64,000 bases of DNA, taken from the NCBI GenBank assembly GCA_045604945.1, contig JAZUPA010000076.1, positions 15,234 through 79,233 on the forward strand, read 5' to 3'. Position 1 is the first letter of the stretch, and the number at the start of each line of letters is the position of its first letter. Shown piece by piece: positions 25,841 to 32,945 of this stretch. Source of the stretch: JAISGQ01 sp045604945 (lineage in GTDB: Bacteria > Bacillota > Clostridia > Oscillospirales > Acutalibacteraceae). The notes under the pieces are model-generated. The model saw only the letters and a list, made by a program, of their open reading frames with translations. It had not been told where the DNA came from and made no database searches. Position numbers and translations under genes: made by a program.

Positions 25841-26548
25841 ATGAAGCGATTGATTATTACCGCTGCAGCTTTTGCAGTTTTATTCATATCGGCACTTGTG
25901 CTGTTCTTTTCTGCCTCCGACATGGGAGACAGAAATACTTCTTCTGTAGTAAACTCAAAGCCTGTAATTATCATAGATGCAGGTCACGGCGGCATCGACG
26001 GAGGTGCTGTCGGGGTGTCGGGAATTCCTGAAAAGGATATTAATCTGCAGATTGCATTGAAGCTCAGGGCAAGACTTACTGTGCTTGGTTATAAGGTCAT
26101 CATGACAAGAGAAACTGATATCTCAATTCACGATGCATCCGCAGCAACAATCAGGCAGAAAAAAGCAAGTGACCTGAAAAACAGGCTGAAAATGACAACT
26201 CTCTATCCAGATTCTATACTTATCAGCATACATCAGAATATAATTGATATTCCCTCGGTTCGGGGTGCTCAGGTTTTCTACTCCCCGAACAAAGATTCAA
26301 GCAAGGTGCTGGCAGGCTATATACAGAATTCTTTGAATCTCTGCATGCGCTCGGGAAAACCGCGCAATATTACCGAGGCAGGGAGTAATCTGTATCTTTT
26401 CTATAATGCCAAGAATACTGCTGTGCTGGTAGAGTGCGGATTCCTTTCAAACAGTGAAGAGGAATCTCTGCTGCGCTCTGAGGAATATCAGGAATTGCTT
26501 GCCTTTGCGGTGAGTAATGCTGTATTAACATACCTTAAGGATGTGTAA
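25841..26548 (+). CDS. cwlD: CwlD-type N-acetylmuramoyl-L-alanine amidase
   Basis: 235 aa: an N-terminal membrane anchor (about 5-25), then an Amidase_3 zinc hydrolase. Zinc and catalytic residues: His in IIDAGHGGIDGG (about 45), Glu in GIPEKDINLQIA, His in ISIHQN (about 130) and Glu in VLVECGFLSN (about 195). In Bacillus CwlD removes peptide side chains during cortex muramic-lactam formation and is needed for germination. Size and the anchor favour CwlD over vegetative amidases. Two bases before radA. Confidence 0.82.
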   Translation: MKRLIITAAAFAVLFISALVLFFSASDMGDRNTSSVVNSKPVIIIDAGHGGIDGGAVGVSGIPEKDINLQIALKLRARLTVLGYKVIMTRETDISIHDASAATIRQKKASDLKNRLKMTTLYPDSILISIHQNIIDIPSVRGAQVFYSPNKDSSKVLAGYIQNSLNLCMRSGKPRNITEAGSNLYLFYNAKNTAVLVECGFLSNSEEESLLRSEEYQELLAFAVSNAVLTYLKDV

Positions 26549-26550
26549 CA

Positions 26551-27918
26551 ATGGCTAAGGTCAGAAGTGTTTATGTATGTTCAAATTGTGAATATGAAAA
26601 CTCCAAGTGGTTGGGCAAGTGTCCTCATTGCGGAGAATGGAACACCTTCGAGGAGGTTGTGAAGCAGTCGGAAACTGCTGCGTCAGCAGTGCGCACTGCA
26701 GCGGTTTACGGTACTGCTCCCATGAAAATAGGCGAGATTCAGACCAATGCAGAATTTCGCTATAATACAGGGCTCGGAGAGCTGGACAGGGTGCTTGGAG
26801 GAGGCATCGTCAAGGGCTCGATAATCCTTGTTGGCGGCGACCCGGGAATAGGTAAGTCTACCATTCTGCTGCAGATATGTGAGCATCTGGGAAAAGGGCA
26901 GAAGGTGCTGTATGTATCGGGCGAAGAATCTGCAAAGCAGATAAAGCTCCGTGCAATGCGCCTTGGCGTCACCAGTGATGCTCTGTATATTCTGACCGAG
27001 ACCAGTGTTGAGATTATAGCAGAACATATCGGCACAATGTCTCCTGATATTGTAATAATTGATTCAATCCAGACCATGGGGCTGTCCTCGGTCTCGTCTT
27101 CTCCCGGCAGCGTTACCCAGATACGAGAATCCACGAACTATCTTACCGCCGTTGCAAAGATGCGCGATATACCCGTTTTCCTTGTAGGTCACGTCAACAA
27201 GGACGGCGCTCTGGCAGGTCCTAAGGTGCTCGAACATATTGTCGATGTTGTTCTTTACTTTGAAGGCGACAGAAATATGTCCTACAGAATTCTGCGCGCT
27301 GTCAAAAACCGTTACGGCTCCACTAACGAAATCGGCGTATTTGAAATGAGTGACCATGGTCTTATGGAGGTTGAAAACCCCTCAATGATGCTGCTTTCGG
27401 GACGACCTGTCGGTGCATCGGGCTCCTGTGTTGCCTGTGTTATGGAGGGTACAAGACCTATTCTTGCAGAGGTGCAGGGGCTTGCCTGCCAGTCTGCTTA
27501 TGAAAACCCCAGAAGAATGTCCACAGGCTTTGACCATAACAGACTGGCACTGCTTATTGCTGTGCTTGAAAAGAGAGCAGGGTATCTCTTCCATAAGTCT
27601 GATACATATATAAATGTTGTCGGCGGACTGAGGCTCGATGAGCCAGCTGCAGACCTTGCAGTGGCAGCGGCTCTCATAAGCAGCCTTACTGATACTGTAA
27701 TAAGCGATGATGTTGTTATTTTCGGTGAGCTGGGTCTTGCAGGGGAAATAAGAAGCGTATCCCACGCCGAAACACGCATCAAAGAAGCAGAAAGGCTTGG
27801 ATTCAAGAGGTGTATTCTGCCAAAGCATAACGCAGATGTTATCAAGCTCTCTTCAGACAGCAAAATCAAGCTGATTGCAGCTAATGATATTGCGGATGTT
27901 GCAGCTGCCCTGCGCTGA
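26551..27918 (+). CDS. radA: DNA repair protein RadA
   Basis: 455-aa branch-migration helicase of recombination. An N-terminal C4 zinc finger (CSNCEYENSKWLGKCPHCGE) precedes a RecA-like ATPase with Walker A GGDPGIGKSTILLQ (about 92) and Walker B VIIDSIQT. The RadA-specific KNRYG motif is at about 252. A Lon-protease-like C-terminal domain (about 280-455) completes it. The last 38 bp overlap a small minus-strand ORF. Confidence 0.95.
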   Translation: MAKVRSVYVCSNCEYENSKWLGKCPHCGEWNTFEEVVKQSETAASAVRTAAVYGTAPMKIGEIQTNAEFRYNTGLGELDRVLGGGIVKGSIILVGGDPGIGKSTILLQICEHLGKGQKVLYVSGEESAKQIKLRAMRLGVTSDALYILTETSVEIIAEHIGTMSPDIVIIDSIQTMGLSSVSSSPGSVTQIRESTNYLTAVAKMRDIPVFLVGHVNKDGALAGPKVLEHIVDVVLYFEGDRNMSYRILRAVKNRYGSTNEIGVFEMSDHGLMEVENPSMMLLSGRPVGASGSCVACVMEGTRPILAEVQGLACQSAYENPRRMSTGFDHNRLALLIAVLEKRAGYLFHKSDTYINVVGGLRLDEPAADLAVAAALISSLTDTVISDDVVIFGELGLAGEIRSVSHAETRIKEAERLGFKRCILPKHNADVIKLSSDSKIKLIAANDIADVAAALR

Positions 27919-28075
27919 AATTACCGAAATTGCTGCCGGGGAACAGATATTCGTCCCGCTTTTTATAGAAAGGACAGCTGTCGCCGTTATCACTTATGAC
28001 AGAAGTGCAGCCTGCAAGCTCACATCTGCCGTCAAACTGGTATCTGCACTGACTGCTGCATGGAATTAAGTTCAT
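27881..28075 (-). CDS. Small Cys-rich protein
   Basis: 64 aa. Five cysteines in C-x3-C-x7-C-x4-C-x11-C (CSSQC, then GRC, AGC and the DSCPFYKK end) suggest a small zinc- or iron-binding fold. Similar short proteins with a CxxxC start and a CP[YF][YF]K ending occur in Clostridia, often with unreliable names. AGGTGAT five bases before ATG 28075 (minus strand) supports translation. The 3' end overlaps radA tail to tail by 38 bp. Function unknown. Confidence 0.6.
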   Translation of the reverse strand: MNLIPCSSQCRYQFDGRCELAGCTSVISDNGDSCPFYKKRDEYLFPGSNFGNFSAGQLQHPQYH

Positions 28076-28155
28076 TAAAATCACCTGAATTTGAGTTTTT
28101 CGTGTTTATTTTGCCCTTAATAAGGCTTTTATTCGCGATTTCGGAGATGTTTTAT

Positions 28156-28887
28156 ATGGAAATACTCAAAAATCCGTTGCTTCCCGAAGGGAATGTTACA
28201 TCAGTTATATGCGGAAATCATCCAAAACTCGCAGAAATGCTCAGAAACAGGGGAGTGGAAGCAGTAACACTGGCTGACGATAACAGACTGCCGTTTCCTG
28301 TGAGAAATCACGCGGACATGCAGTGCTGCCATGCAGGTGTTGGTAAGATTTTTACATCAAACATTGAACTGCCTGCTAAAATCAGTAACTACAGCATAAA
28401 TCTTATATCTGAAATTCCGTCAGATATATACCCAAACGATTGTTTGCTTAATTGTTTTGTTATTAACGGAGTTCTTGTAACGGGAAAAAACTGTTCTGAA
28501 TCTGTTATTGAATTTGCAGATAAAAATTCACTGGAAATCAGGACTGTAAATCAGGGCTACGCAAAATGCTCAACGGCGATTATCAGCAGCGATGCAGTGA
28601 TTACTGCTGATAAAACTGTTGCAGCAGCTCTGGAGAATTACTGCAGCGTACAGATGATAGATCACGGACACATCATTTTGGAAGGCTACAATTACGGTTT
28701 TATCGGAGGTACCTGCGGAAAGCTGGCAAAGGACAAACTGGCTTTTTACGGAAATCCGTTCAGGCATCCTGACGGCAAAAGGATAATTTCCTTTGCAGAG
28801 GAGAATAACTGCGAGGTAATATCGCTGCAGAATGGAGAGCTTATCGATTTCGGCGGTTTTATACCGCTGTATGAGAAAAATCAGTAA
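28156..28887 (+). CDS. DUF6873-like protein (amidinotransferase-type fold suspected)
   Basis: 243 aa, soluble. Conserved-looking segments include FPVRNHADMQCCH (about 56), VNQGYAKCSTAII (about 138) and MIDHGHIILEGYNYGFIGG (about 178). The pattern fits what I recall of the DUF6873 / GME-fold family in Clostridia, with no established function. The upstream in-frame ATG 28060 lacks an RBS; GGAG precedes ATG 28156. Flanked by radA and a recombinase gene but separated by a terminator. Confidence 0.55.
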   Translation: MEILKNPLLPEGNVTSVICGNHPKLAEMLRNRGVEAVTLADDNRLPFPVRNHADMQCCHAGVGKIFTSNIELPAKISNYSINLISEIPSDIYPNDCLLNCFVINGVLVTGKNCSESVIEFADKNSLEIRTVNQGYAKCSTAIISSDAVITADKTVAAALENYCSVQMIDHGHIILEGYNYGFIGGTCGKLAKDKLAFYGNPFRHPDGKRIISFAEENNCEVISLQNGELIDFGGFIPLYEKNQ

Positions 28888-28892
28888 AATAT

Positions 28893-28940
28893 GGCGTCAG
28901 GGGAGATATTTTTACAGAAACCTTGACGCCCTGGTTTTTA
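28893..28940 (+). terminator. Terminator after the DUF6873-like gene
   Basis: GGCGTCAGGG pairs with CCTTGACGCC around an 18-base loop, followed by CTGGTTTTTA. The 3' arm includes the -35 box of the next promoter. Confidence 0.8.
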
Positions 28941-28951
28941 TATGATATAAT
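28923..28951 (+). promoter_or_regulatory. Promoter of the second tyrosine recombinase gene
   Basis: TTGACG (28923-28928), 17 bp, TATAAT (28946-28951). The -35 is inside the upstream terminator; the -10 overlaps a palindrome. Confidence 0.7.
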
Positions 28952-28978
28952 TATACAAAATGAATATTTTGTATAATT
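28949..28978 (+). promoter_or_regulatory. 13-bp perfect inverted repeat, candidate operator
   Basis: AATTATACAAAAT (28949-28961), four-base spacer, ATTTTGTATAATT (28966-28978). It covers the end of the -10 box and the start site, a classic repressor position. It could also be a weak RNA hairpin in the leader. The binding protein is unknown. Confidence 0.6.
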
Positions 28979-28992
28979 GAGGGCAGAGGATT

Positions 28993-29967
28993 ATGAAAAT
29001 AGAGTACATGAAACAAGCTCCTGAGGTTCTTAAAGGCTATTTTGGCTATCTGGAGACCGTTAAAGGAAAATCTGCAAAAACTGTTGAAGAATACTTTCTT
29101 GACATCAGAACCTTTTTAAGATATCTGAAAATCTCTCGCGGCGTTATTTCTACTGATGCAGAATTCTCAGAAATCGACATCAGTGACATTGACGTTGAGT
29201 TTTTATCCCGTGTGACGCTTACAGAAATTTTTATGTTTATGAACTATACAGCTTCAGAGCGTAAAAACGACGCAGCAGCTCGTTCCAGAAAATCTTCAGC
29301 TCTGAGATCGCTGTTTGATTATCTGACCAATCGCACAGGTCTTATCAAGGAAAATCCCACACTGAATCTTGACAACCCAAAACTCAAGTCAGCTCTCCCC
29401 AAGTTTCTCAGTCTTGAGCAAAGCCGCAAGCTTCTGGAAGCTATTGACGGACCTTATAAAGCCCGTGATTATTGTATCGTAACTTTGTTTCTTAACTGCG
29501 GTATGCGTCTTTCCGAGCTCGTCGGAATAAATCTCAGCGACATTCTCGACGACAGACTGCGAATTACCGGTAAAGGCAATAAACAGCGCATTGTATATCT
29601 CAATGATGCCTGTATTGAAGCTATCAGAGATTATCTCAAGGTCAGACCTGTTGACTGCGTAAAAGACCGCGATGCACTGTTTATAAGCCGAAATAAGAAC
29701 CGAATCAGCCCTAAGACAGTACAGTATCTTGTTAAAAAATACCTGTCGGCAATCGGTCTTGATGAAATGAGCGTGCATAAGCTCAGACACACAGCCGCTA
29801 CGCTTATGTATCAGCACGGCGGCGTAGATATAAGAATCCTGCAGGATATTCTCGGGCATGAAAATCTCGGCACAACGCAGATTTACACCCATATTTCCGA
29901 TGAGCAGATGCGCAAAGCTGCCCAGTCAAATCCGCTGTCGGATGTCGGAAAAAAGAAAAAACAGTAA
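28993..29967 (+). CDS. Tyrosine-type recombinase (XerC-like)
   Basis: 324 aa with a SAM-like N-terminal domain (about 1-110) and a catalytic domain. Residues are complete: Arg in NCGMRLSELVGI, Lys in TGKGNKQRIVYL, His/Arg in VHKLRHTAATLMYQHGG, His in ILGHENLGTTQ and Tyr in IYTHI. It is slightly longer than XerC/XerD. It may be the XerC partner of XerD at 2840, or an extra recombinase. No integrase-type flanking repeats or cargo are visible. A palindrome at its promoter suggests regulation. Confidence 0.88.
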   Translation: MKIEYMKQAPEVLKGYFGYLETVKGKSAKTVEEYFLDIRTFLRYLKISRGVISTDAEFSEIDISDIDVEFLSRVTLTEIFMFMNYTASERKNDAAARSRKSSALRSLFDYLTNRTGLIKENPTLNLDNPKLKSALPKFLSLEQSRKLLEAIDGPYKARDYCIVTLFLNCGMRLSELVGINLSDILDDRLRITGKGNKQRIVYLNDACIEAIRDYLKVRPVDCVKDRDALFISRNKNRISPKTVQYLVKKYLSAIGLDEMSVHKLRHTAATLMYQHGGVDIRILQDILGHENLGTTQIYTHISDEQMRKAAQSNPLSDVGKKKKQ

Positions 29968-29969
29968 TA

Positions 29970-29998
29970 AAAAGCCCACTCATAAGAGTGGGCTTTTG
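29970..29998. terminator. Bidirectional terminator between recombinase and acyl-CoA synthetase genes
   Basis: AAAAGCCCACT pairs with AGTGGGCTTTT; A- and T-runs on both sides serve both convergent genes. Confidence 0.9.
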
Positions 29999-30002
29999 AA
30001 CA

Positions 30003-31664
30003 TTATGCGGTTTCGCCGTTGTCCTCAAGCTCAAAGTGCTTTGCAGCCTTGTCGCGAAGCTTGAATTTCTGAATCTTGCCGCTGGCGGTAAGCGGGAAAC
30101 TGTCAACAAACCAGACGTATTTGGGAACCTTGTGGCGAGCCATGCTGGAGCGCACATAATCCTGGATTTCCTCTTCTGTAACCTCGCAGCCTTCTTTCTT
30201 GATAATGCAGGCACAGATTTCCTCGCCGAATACCTTGCTGGGTACACCGACGACCTGAACATCACTGACTGCATCGTGACGGTAAAGGAAATCTTCGATT
30301 TCTTTAGGATAGATATTCTCACCGCCGCGGATGATCATATCCTTGATTCTGCCTGTGATCTTATAATAACCCTCGTCGTCTCTGACGGCAATATCACCGG
30401 TGTGGAGCCATCCGTCACGGATTGCCATTGCAGTAGCTTCCTCCATCTTGTAATAACCCTGCATGACGTGGTATCCGCGGGTTACAAACTCGCCGGGAAC
30501 GCCATTGGGCAGGTCTTCCCCGGTCTCCGGATCAACAATCTTGTTTTCGCAGCCCGGCAGGTCACGTCCTACGGTATTTACGCGCTTTTCTATAGAGTCA
30601 TCGGTTCTGCTCATTGTGCAGCCGGGAGAAGCCTCTGTCTGACCGTAGGTGATTGTAATATCTCTCATGCCCATCTTCTCAATAACCTGACGCATGGTAA
30701 CCAGCGGACAGGGCGAGCCTGCCATAATACCTGTACGAAGAGATGAAAGGTCAACATCCTCAAATTCGGGATGCTCAAGCATGGATATAAACATTGTGGG
30801 AACGCCATGGAAAGCGGTGCATTTCTCACTTTCAATGGCTCTCAGGCACTTTATCGGGCTGAAAAGGTCAATGGGAACCATGGCAGAAGCGTGAGTGATG
30901 CAAGCCATCATTGCAAGAACCATGCCGAAGCAATGGAAGAACGGAACGGTTATGCAGAGCTTGTCGTTTTCGGTAAACGCCATACAATCACCGATGAAAC
31001 GTCCGTTGTTGAGGATGTTCTTGTGGGTCAGCATAACGCCCTTGGGGAATCCTGTTGTACCGGAAGTGTACTGCATATTTGCAACATCATCAGGTTTGTT
31101 GGACTCAAATACCCTGCGGAAATCCTCGTAGGGAGTTTTCTCAGCGCGGTTATACAGCTCCTTGAAGTTGAGCATGCCTGCAGGAGTATTCTCTCCTGCG
31201 AAGAATATATTCTTAAGGAAAGGAAGCTCCGGAACATTAAGCTCATCGGGATTCTGATCCTTGAGGTCGGGAATGAGCTGATTTACTATTTCAACATAGT
31301 CATTCTTCTTCCAGCGGTCAATCATGACGAGGACCTTGGAGTCGGACTGACGGAGCAGATACTCAAGCTCAAACACTTTATAAGCAGTATTTACAGTAAC
31401 AAGTACAGCACCGATTTTAACAGATGCATAGAAGGTAAGCATCCATTCAGGAACATTAGTAGCCCAGACTGCTACATGGTCGCCCTTTTTGACGCCCATA
31501 GCCATAAGTCCGCGAGCGATAACATCAATTTCATCGGAAAATTCCTTCCAGGTTCTTGAGTAATCGCGATCGGTGTACTTTACAGCCTCACGGTCAGGAT
31601 ACTTTTCAGCAAGCTCTTCGATCTGCTGACCGATGGTTTTGTTCCATAATACTAATTCGCTCAT
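30003..31664 (-). CDS. AMP-binding acyl-CoA synthetase under T-box control
   Basis: 553-aa ANL-superfamily enzyme that activates a carboxylic acid to acyl-AMP and acyl-CoA. The P-loop-like motif is MQYTSGTTGFPKGVMLTH (about 196). ITYGQTEASPG (about 330), GDIAVRDDEGYYKITGRIKD (about 422), then GGENIYPKEIEDFL, and the catalytic Lys in ASGKIQKFKLRD (about 533) are complete. Overall it looks like a medium- or branched-chain fatty acid ligase. AGGAGG before ATG 31664 sets the start. The T-box with a likely Leu specifier suggests a branched-chain substrate such as isovalerate; this is inference. Confidence 0.88.
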   Translation of the reverse strand: MSELVLWNKTIGQQIEELAEKYPDREAVKYTDRDYSRTWKEFSDEIDVIARGLMAMGVKKGDHVAVWATNVPEWMLTFYASVKIGAVLVTVNTAYKVFELEYLLRQSDSKVLVMIDRWKKNDYVEIVNQLIPDLKDQNPDELNVPELPFLKNIFFAGENTPAGMLNFKELYNRAEKTPYEDFRRVFESNKPDDVANMQYTSGTTGFPKGVMLTHKNILNNGRFIGDCMAFTENDKLCITVPFFHCFGMVLAMMACITHASAMVPIDLFSPIKCLRAIESEKCTAFHGVPTMFISMLEHPEFEDVDLSSLRTGIMAGSPCPLVTMRQVIEKMGMRDITITYGQTEASPGCTMSRTDDSIEKRVNTVGRDLPGCENKIVDPETGEDLPNGVPGEFVTRGYHVMQGYYKMEEATAMAIRDGWLHTGDIAVRDDEGYYKITGRIKDMIIRGGENIYPKEIEDFLYRHDAVSDVQVVGVPSKVFGEEICACIIKKEGCEVTEEEIQDYVRSSMARHKVPKYVWFVDSFPLTASGKIQKFKLRDKAAKHFELEDNGETA

Positions 31665-31678
31665 TGTAATTCCTCCTG

Positions 31679-31951
31679 AAAAAAAGCCCCTCAATATGCC
31701 TGAAGCATATCAAGGGACGTAGAAAACTAATTCTGCGTGGTACCACCCAAGTTCAGCGGAAAATCCGCCCTCAGAGGTCTCTATCAAGACCCGACCGTTA
31801 ACGCCGGTCAGACGTCCTGCGCTGAATATCACACAGGCAACTCCGGGACGAGTTATCCACACAGCAATTGTATCGGCTCGCACCAGACCGCCGATTCTCT
31901 GAAAGCAATAAGTCTGTGTCTTTTTCCCTTCACAGTCTTTAAGAATTTACA
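31679..31951 (-). promoter_or_regulatory. T-box leader of the acyl-CoA synthetase (likely Leu, CUC)
   Basis: Read on the minus strand: stem I base GGGA/TCCC, stem CACAG/CTGTG, distal AGAGA bulge region with GGTGCGA, T-box sequence TTGGGTGGTACCACG, and terminator CCCTTGATATGC / GCATATTGAGGGG with a T-run just before the RBS. Aligned with the tyrS T-box in this window (TAC-A-TCCC), the specifier position reads CTC-G-TCCC, so CUC (Leu) at 31852-31850. ACU one base away is less consistent. Fills the gap before 32007. Confidence 0.88.
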
Positions 31952-31959
31952 TTGGTAAA

Positions 31960-31988
31960 ATTATATTTTCAAAATCATAAAATGTCAA
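31960..31988 (-). promoter_or_regulatory. Consensus promoter of the acyl-CoA synthetase T-box transcript
   Basis: Minus strand: TTGACA (31988-31983), exactly 17 bp, TATAAT (31965-31960). Perfect in both hexamers. Confidence 0.85.
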
Positions 31989-32006
31989 GAGTAATTTTCA
32001 AAAAAA

Positions 32007-32300
32007 TCAATTATATCCGAAGAGGCTGTCGATTATGCTTGGACGTTTCTTGCTGCATTGAGGCTCATTGCAGTTTACGAGTATTGTATCCTTGCCAATG
32101 ACTTCAATTTCCTCCCAGCAGATAACGCAGTCATCATCTCTGCCGAGCAGCCCGAAAAACCTGCTCCTGCCATAAATAATAATCGCGCAGACCCTTGCAG
32201 TACAGGTGTCCACCTCAACATCACTGACATATCCGAGGCATCTGCCGTCTCGAACATTGATTACATCTTTATTTCTCAGATCTGTGATTCTGCAGTTCAC
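32007..32300 (-). CDS. YlmC/YmxH-family sporulation protein (PRC-barrel)
   Basis: 97 aa, a single PRC-barrel-like beta domain. RITDLRNKDVINVRDGRCLG and the repeated beta-strand pattern (YVSDVEVD, ICWEEIEVIGKDTILV) match the YlmC/YmxH family of endospore formers; the molecular role is unknown. GGGAGG lies eight bases before GTG 32300; GTG 32309 would overlap the RBS. Stands alone between the T-box region and the PPTase gene. Confidence 0.82.
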   Translation of the reverse strand: MNCRITDLRNKDVINVRDGRCLGYVSDVEVDTCTARVCAIIIYGRSRFFGLLGRDDDCVICWEEIEVIGKDTILVNCNEPQCSKKRPSIIDSLFGYN

Positions 32301-32354
32301 TGTCAGCACCTCCCATACTGAATAATATGCAGCATAGGCGCAAACTATGACAAA

Positions 32355-32945
32355 TCACAAATCCAACTCATAAATTTCGACGCTGTCTGCATCAGCTGCG
32401 GCAGCAACAGAACATATGCAATCATCAAAAATTATTGTTCTGAGTTTGAGGGAGAGCTGATTTCTTGAAATGCAGTTCAGCGGTTCAAGGTTTTCATCGA
32501 CAAGATTACAGCCGAAAAACCAGTCACTGAACCCCTCCCCTGTTGCCTTGCATATTGCTTCGCGCAGCGTCCAGAGAATGGTTGCTCTTTCATCGGCGTT
32601 TCCGCTATTGATAAATTTTTGCTCGTTATCAGAAAAAAGTCTTTCTTTTGTGTGAACAGAAAATGTGCGTACAGCTTCTGCATCTACTCCTATTTCACCG
32701 TCGGAAACAGCAAGCAAAATTGTATTTTCAGTGTGAGAAATACTTATAAACAGCGGAGAATCGACAATATAAGGCTTTCCTTTTTCTGTTTTGCTTATCA
32801 CTGCATCAATGCCCGTCAGCTCAGTTATCCGTTCTTCAAGCAGCCTGTATGCGGTTTCTGAAATTAGCCTGTTTTTTTCTGCTTTTGAACTAAGGGCGGC
32901 TTTGCAGAGAAAGCCGCCCAGTCTGTACAAATAAAGTTTAATCAT
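32355..32945 (-). CDS. 4'-phosphopantetheinyl transferase (Sfp type)
   Basis: 196 aa, shorter than Sfp (about 224). It transfers phosphopantetheine from CoA to carrier proteins. SISHTENTILLAVS (about 68), EIGVDAEAV with the metal-binding Asp/Glu (about 86) and WTLREAICKATGEGF (about 125) form the family motifs; Arg replaces the common Lys of KEA. Its ATG overlaps the xylB stop (ATGA), so translation is coupled to xylB. The carrier-protein partner is not in the window. Confidence 0.85.
   Translation of the reverse strand: MIKLYLYRLGGFLCKAALSSKAEKNRLISETAYRLLEERITELTGIDAVISKTEKGKPYIVDSPLFISISHTENTILLAVSDGEIGVDAEAVRTFSVHTKERLFSDNEQKFINSGNADERATILWTLREAICKATGEGFSDWFFGCNLVDENLEPLNCISRNQLSLKLRTIIFDDCICSVAAAADADSVEIYELDL

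Noticed and set aside
28993..29967. Integrase of a mobile element
   Set aside because: No att-like direct repeats, cargo genes or composition change around it; flanks are normal chromosomal genes.
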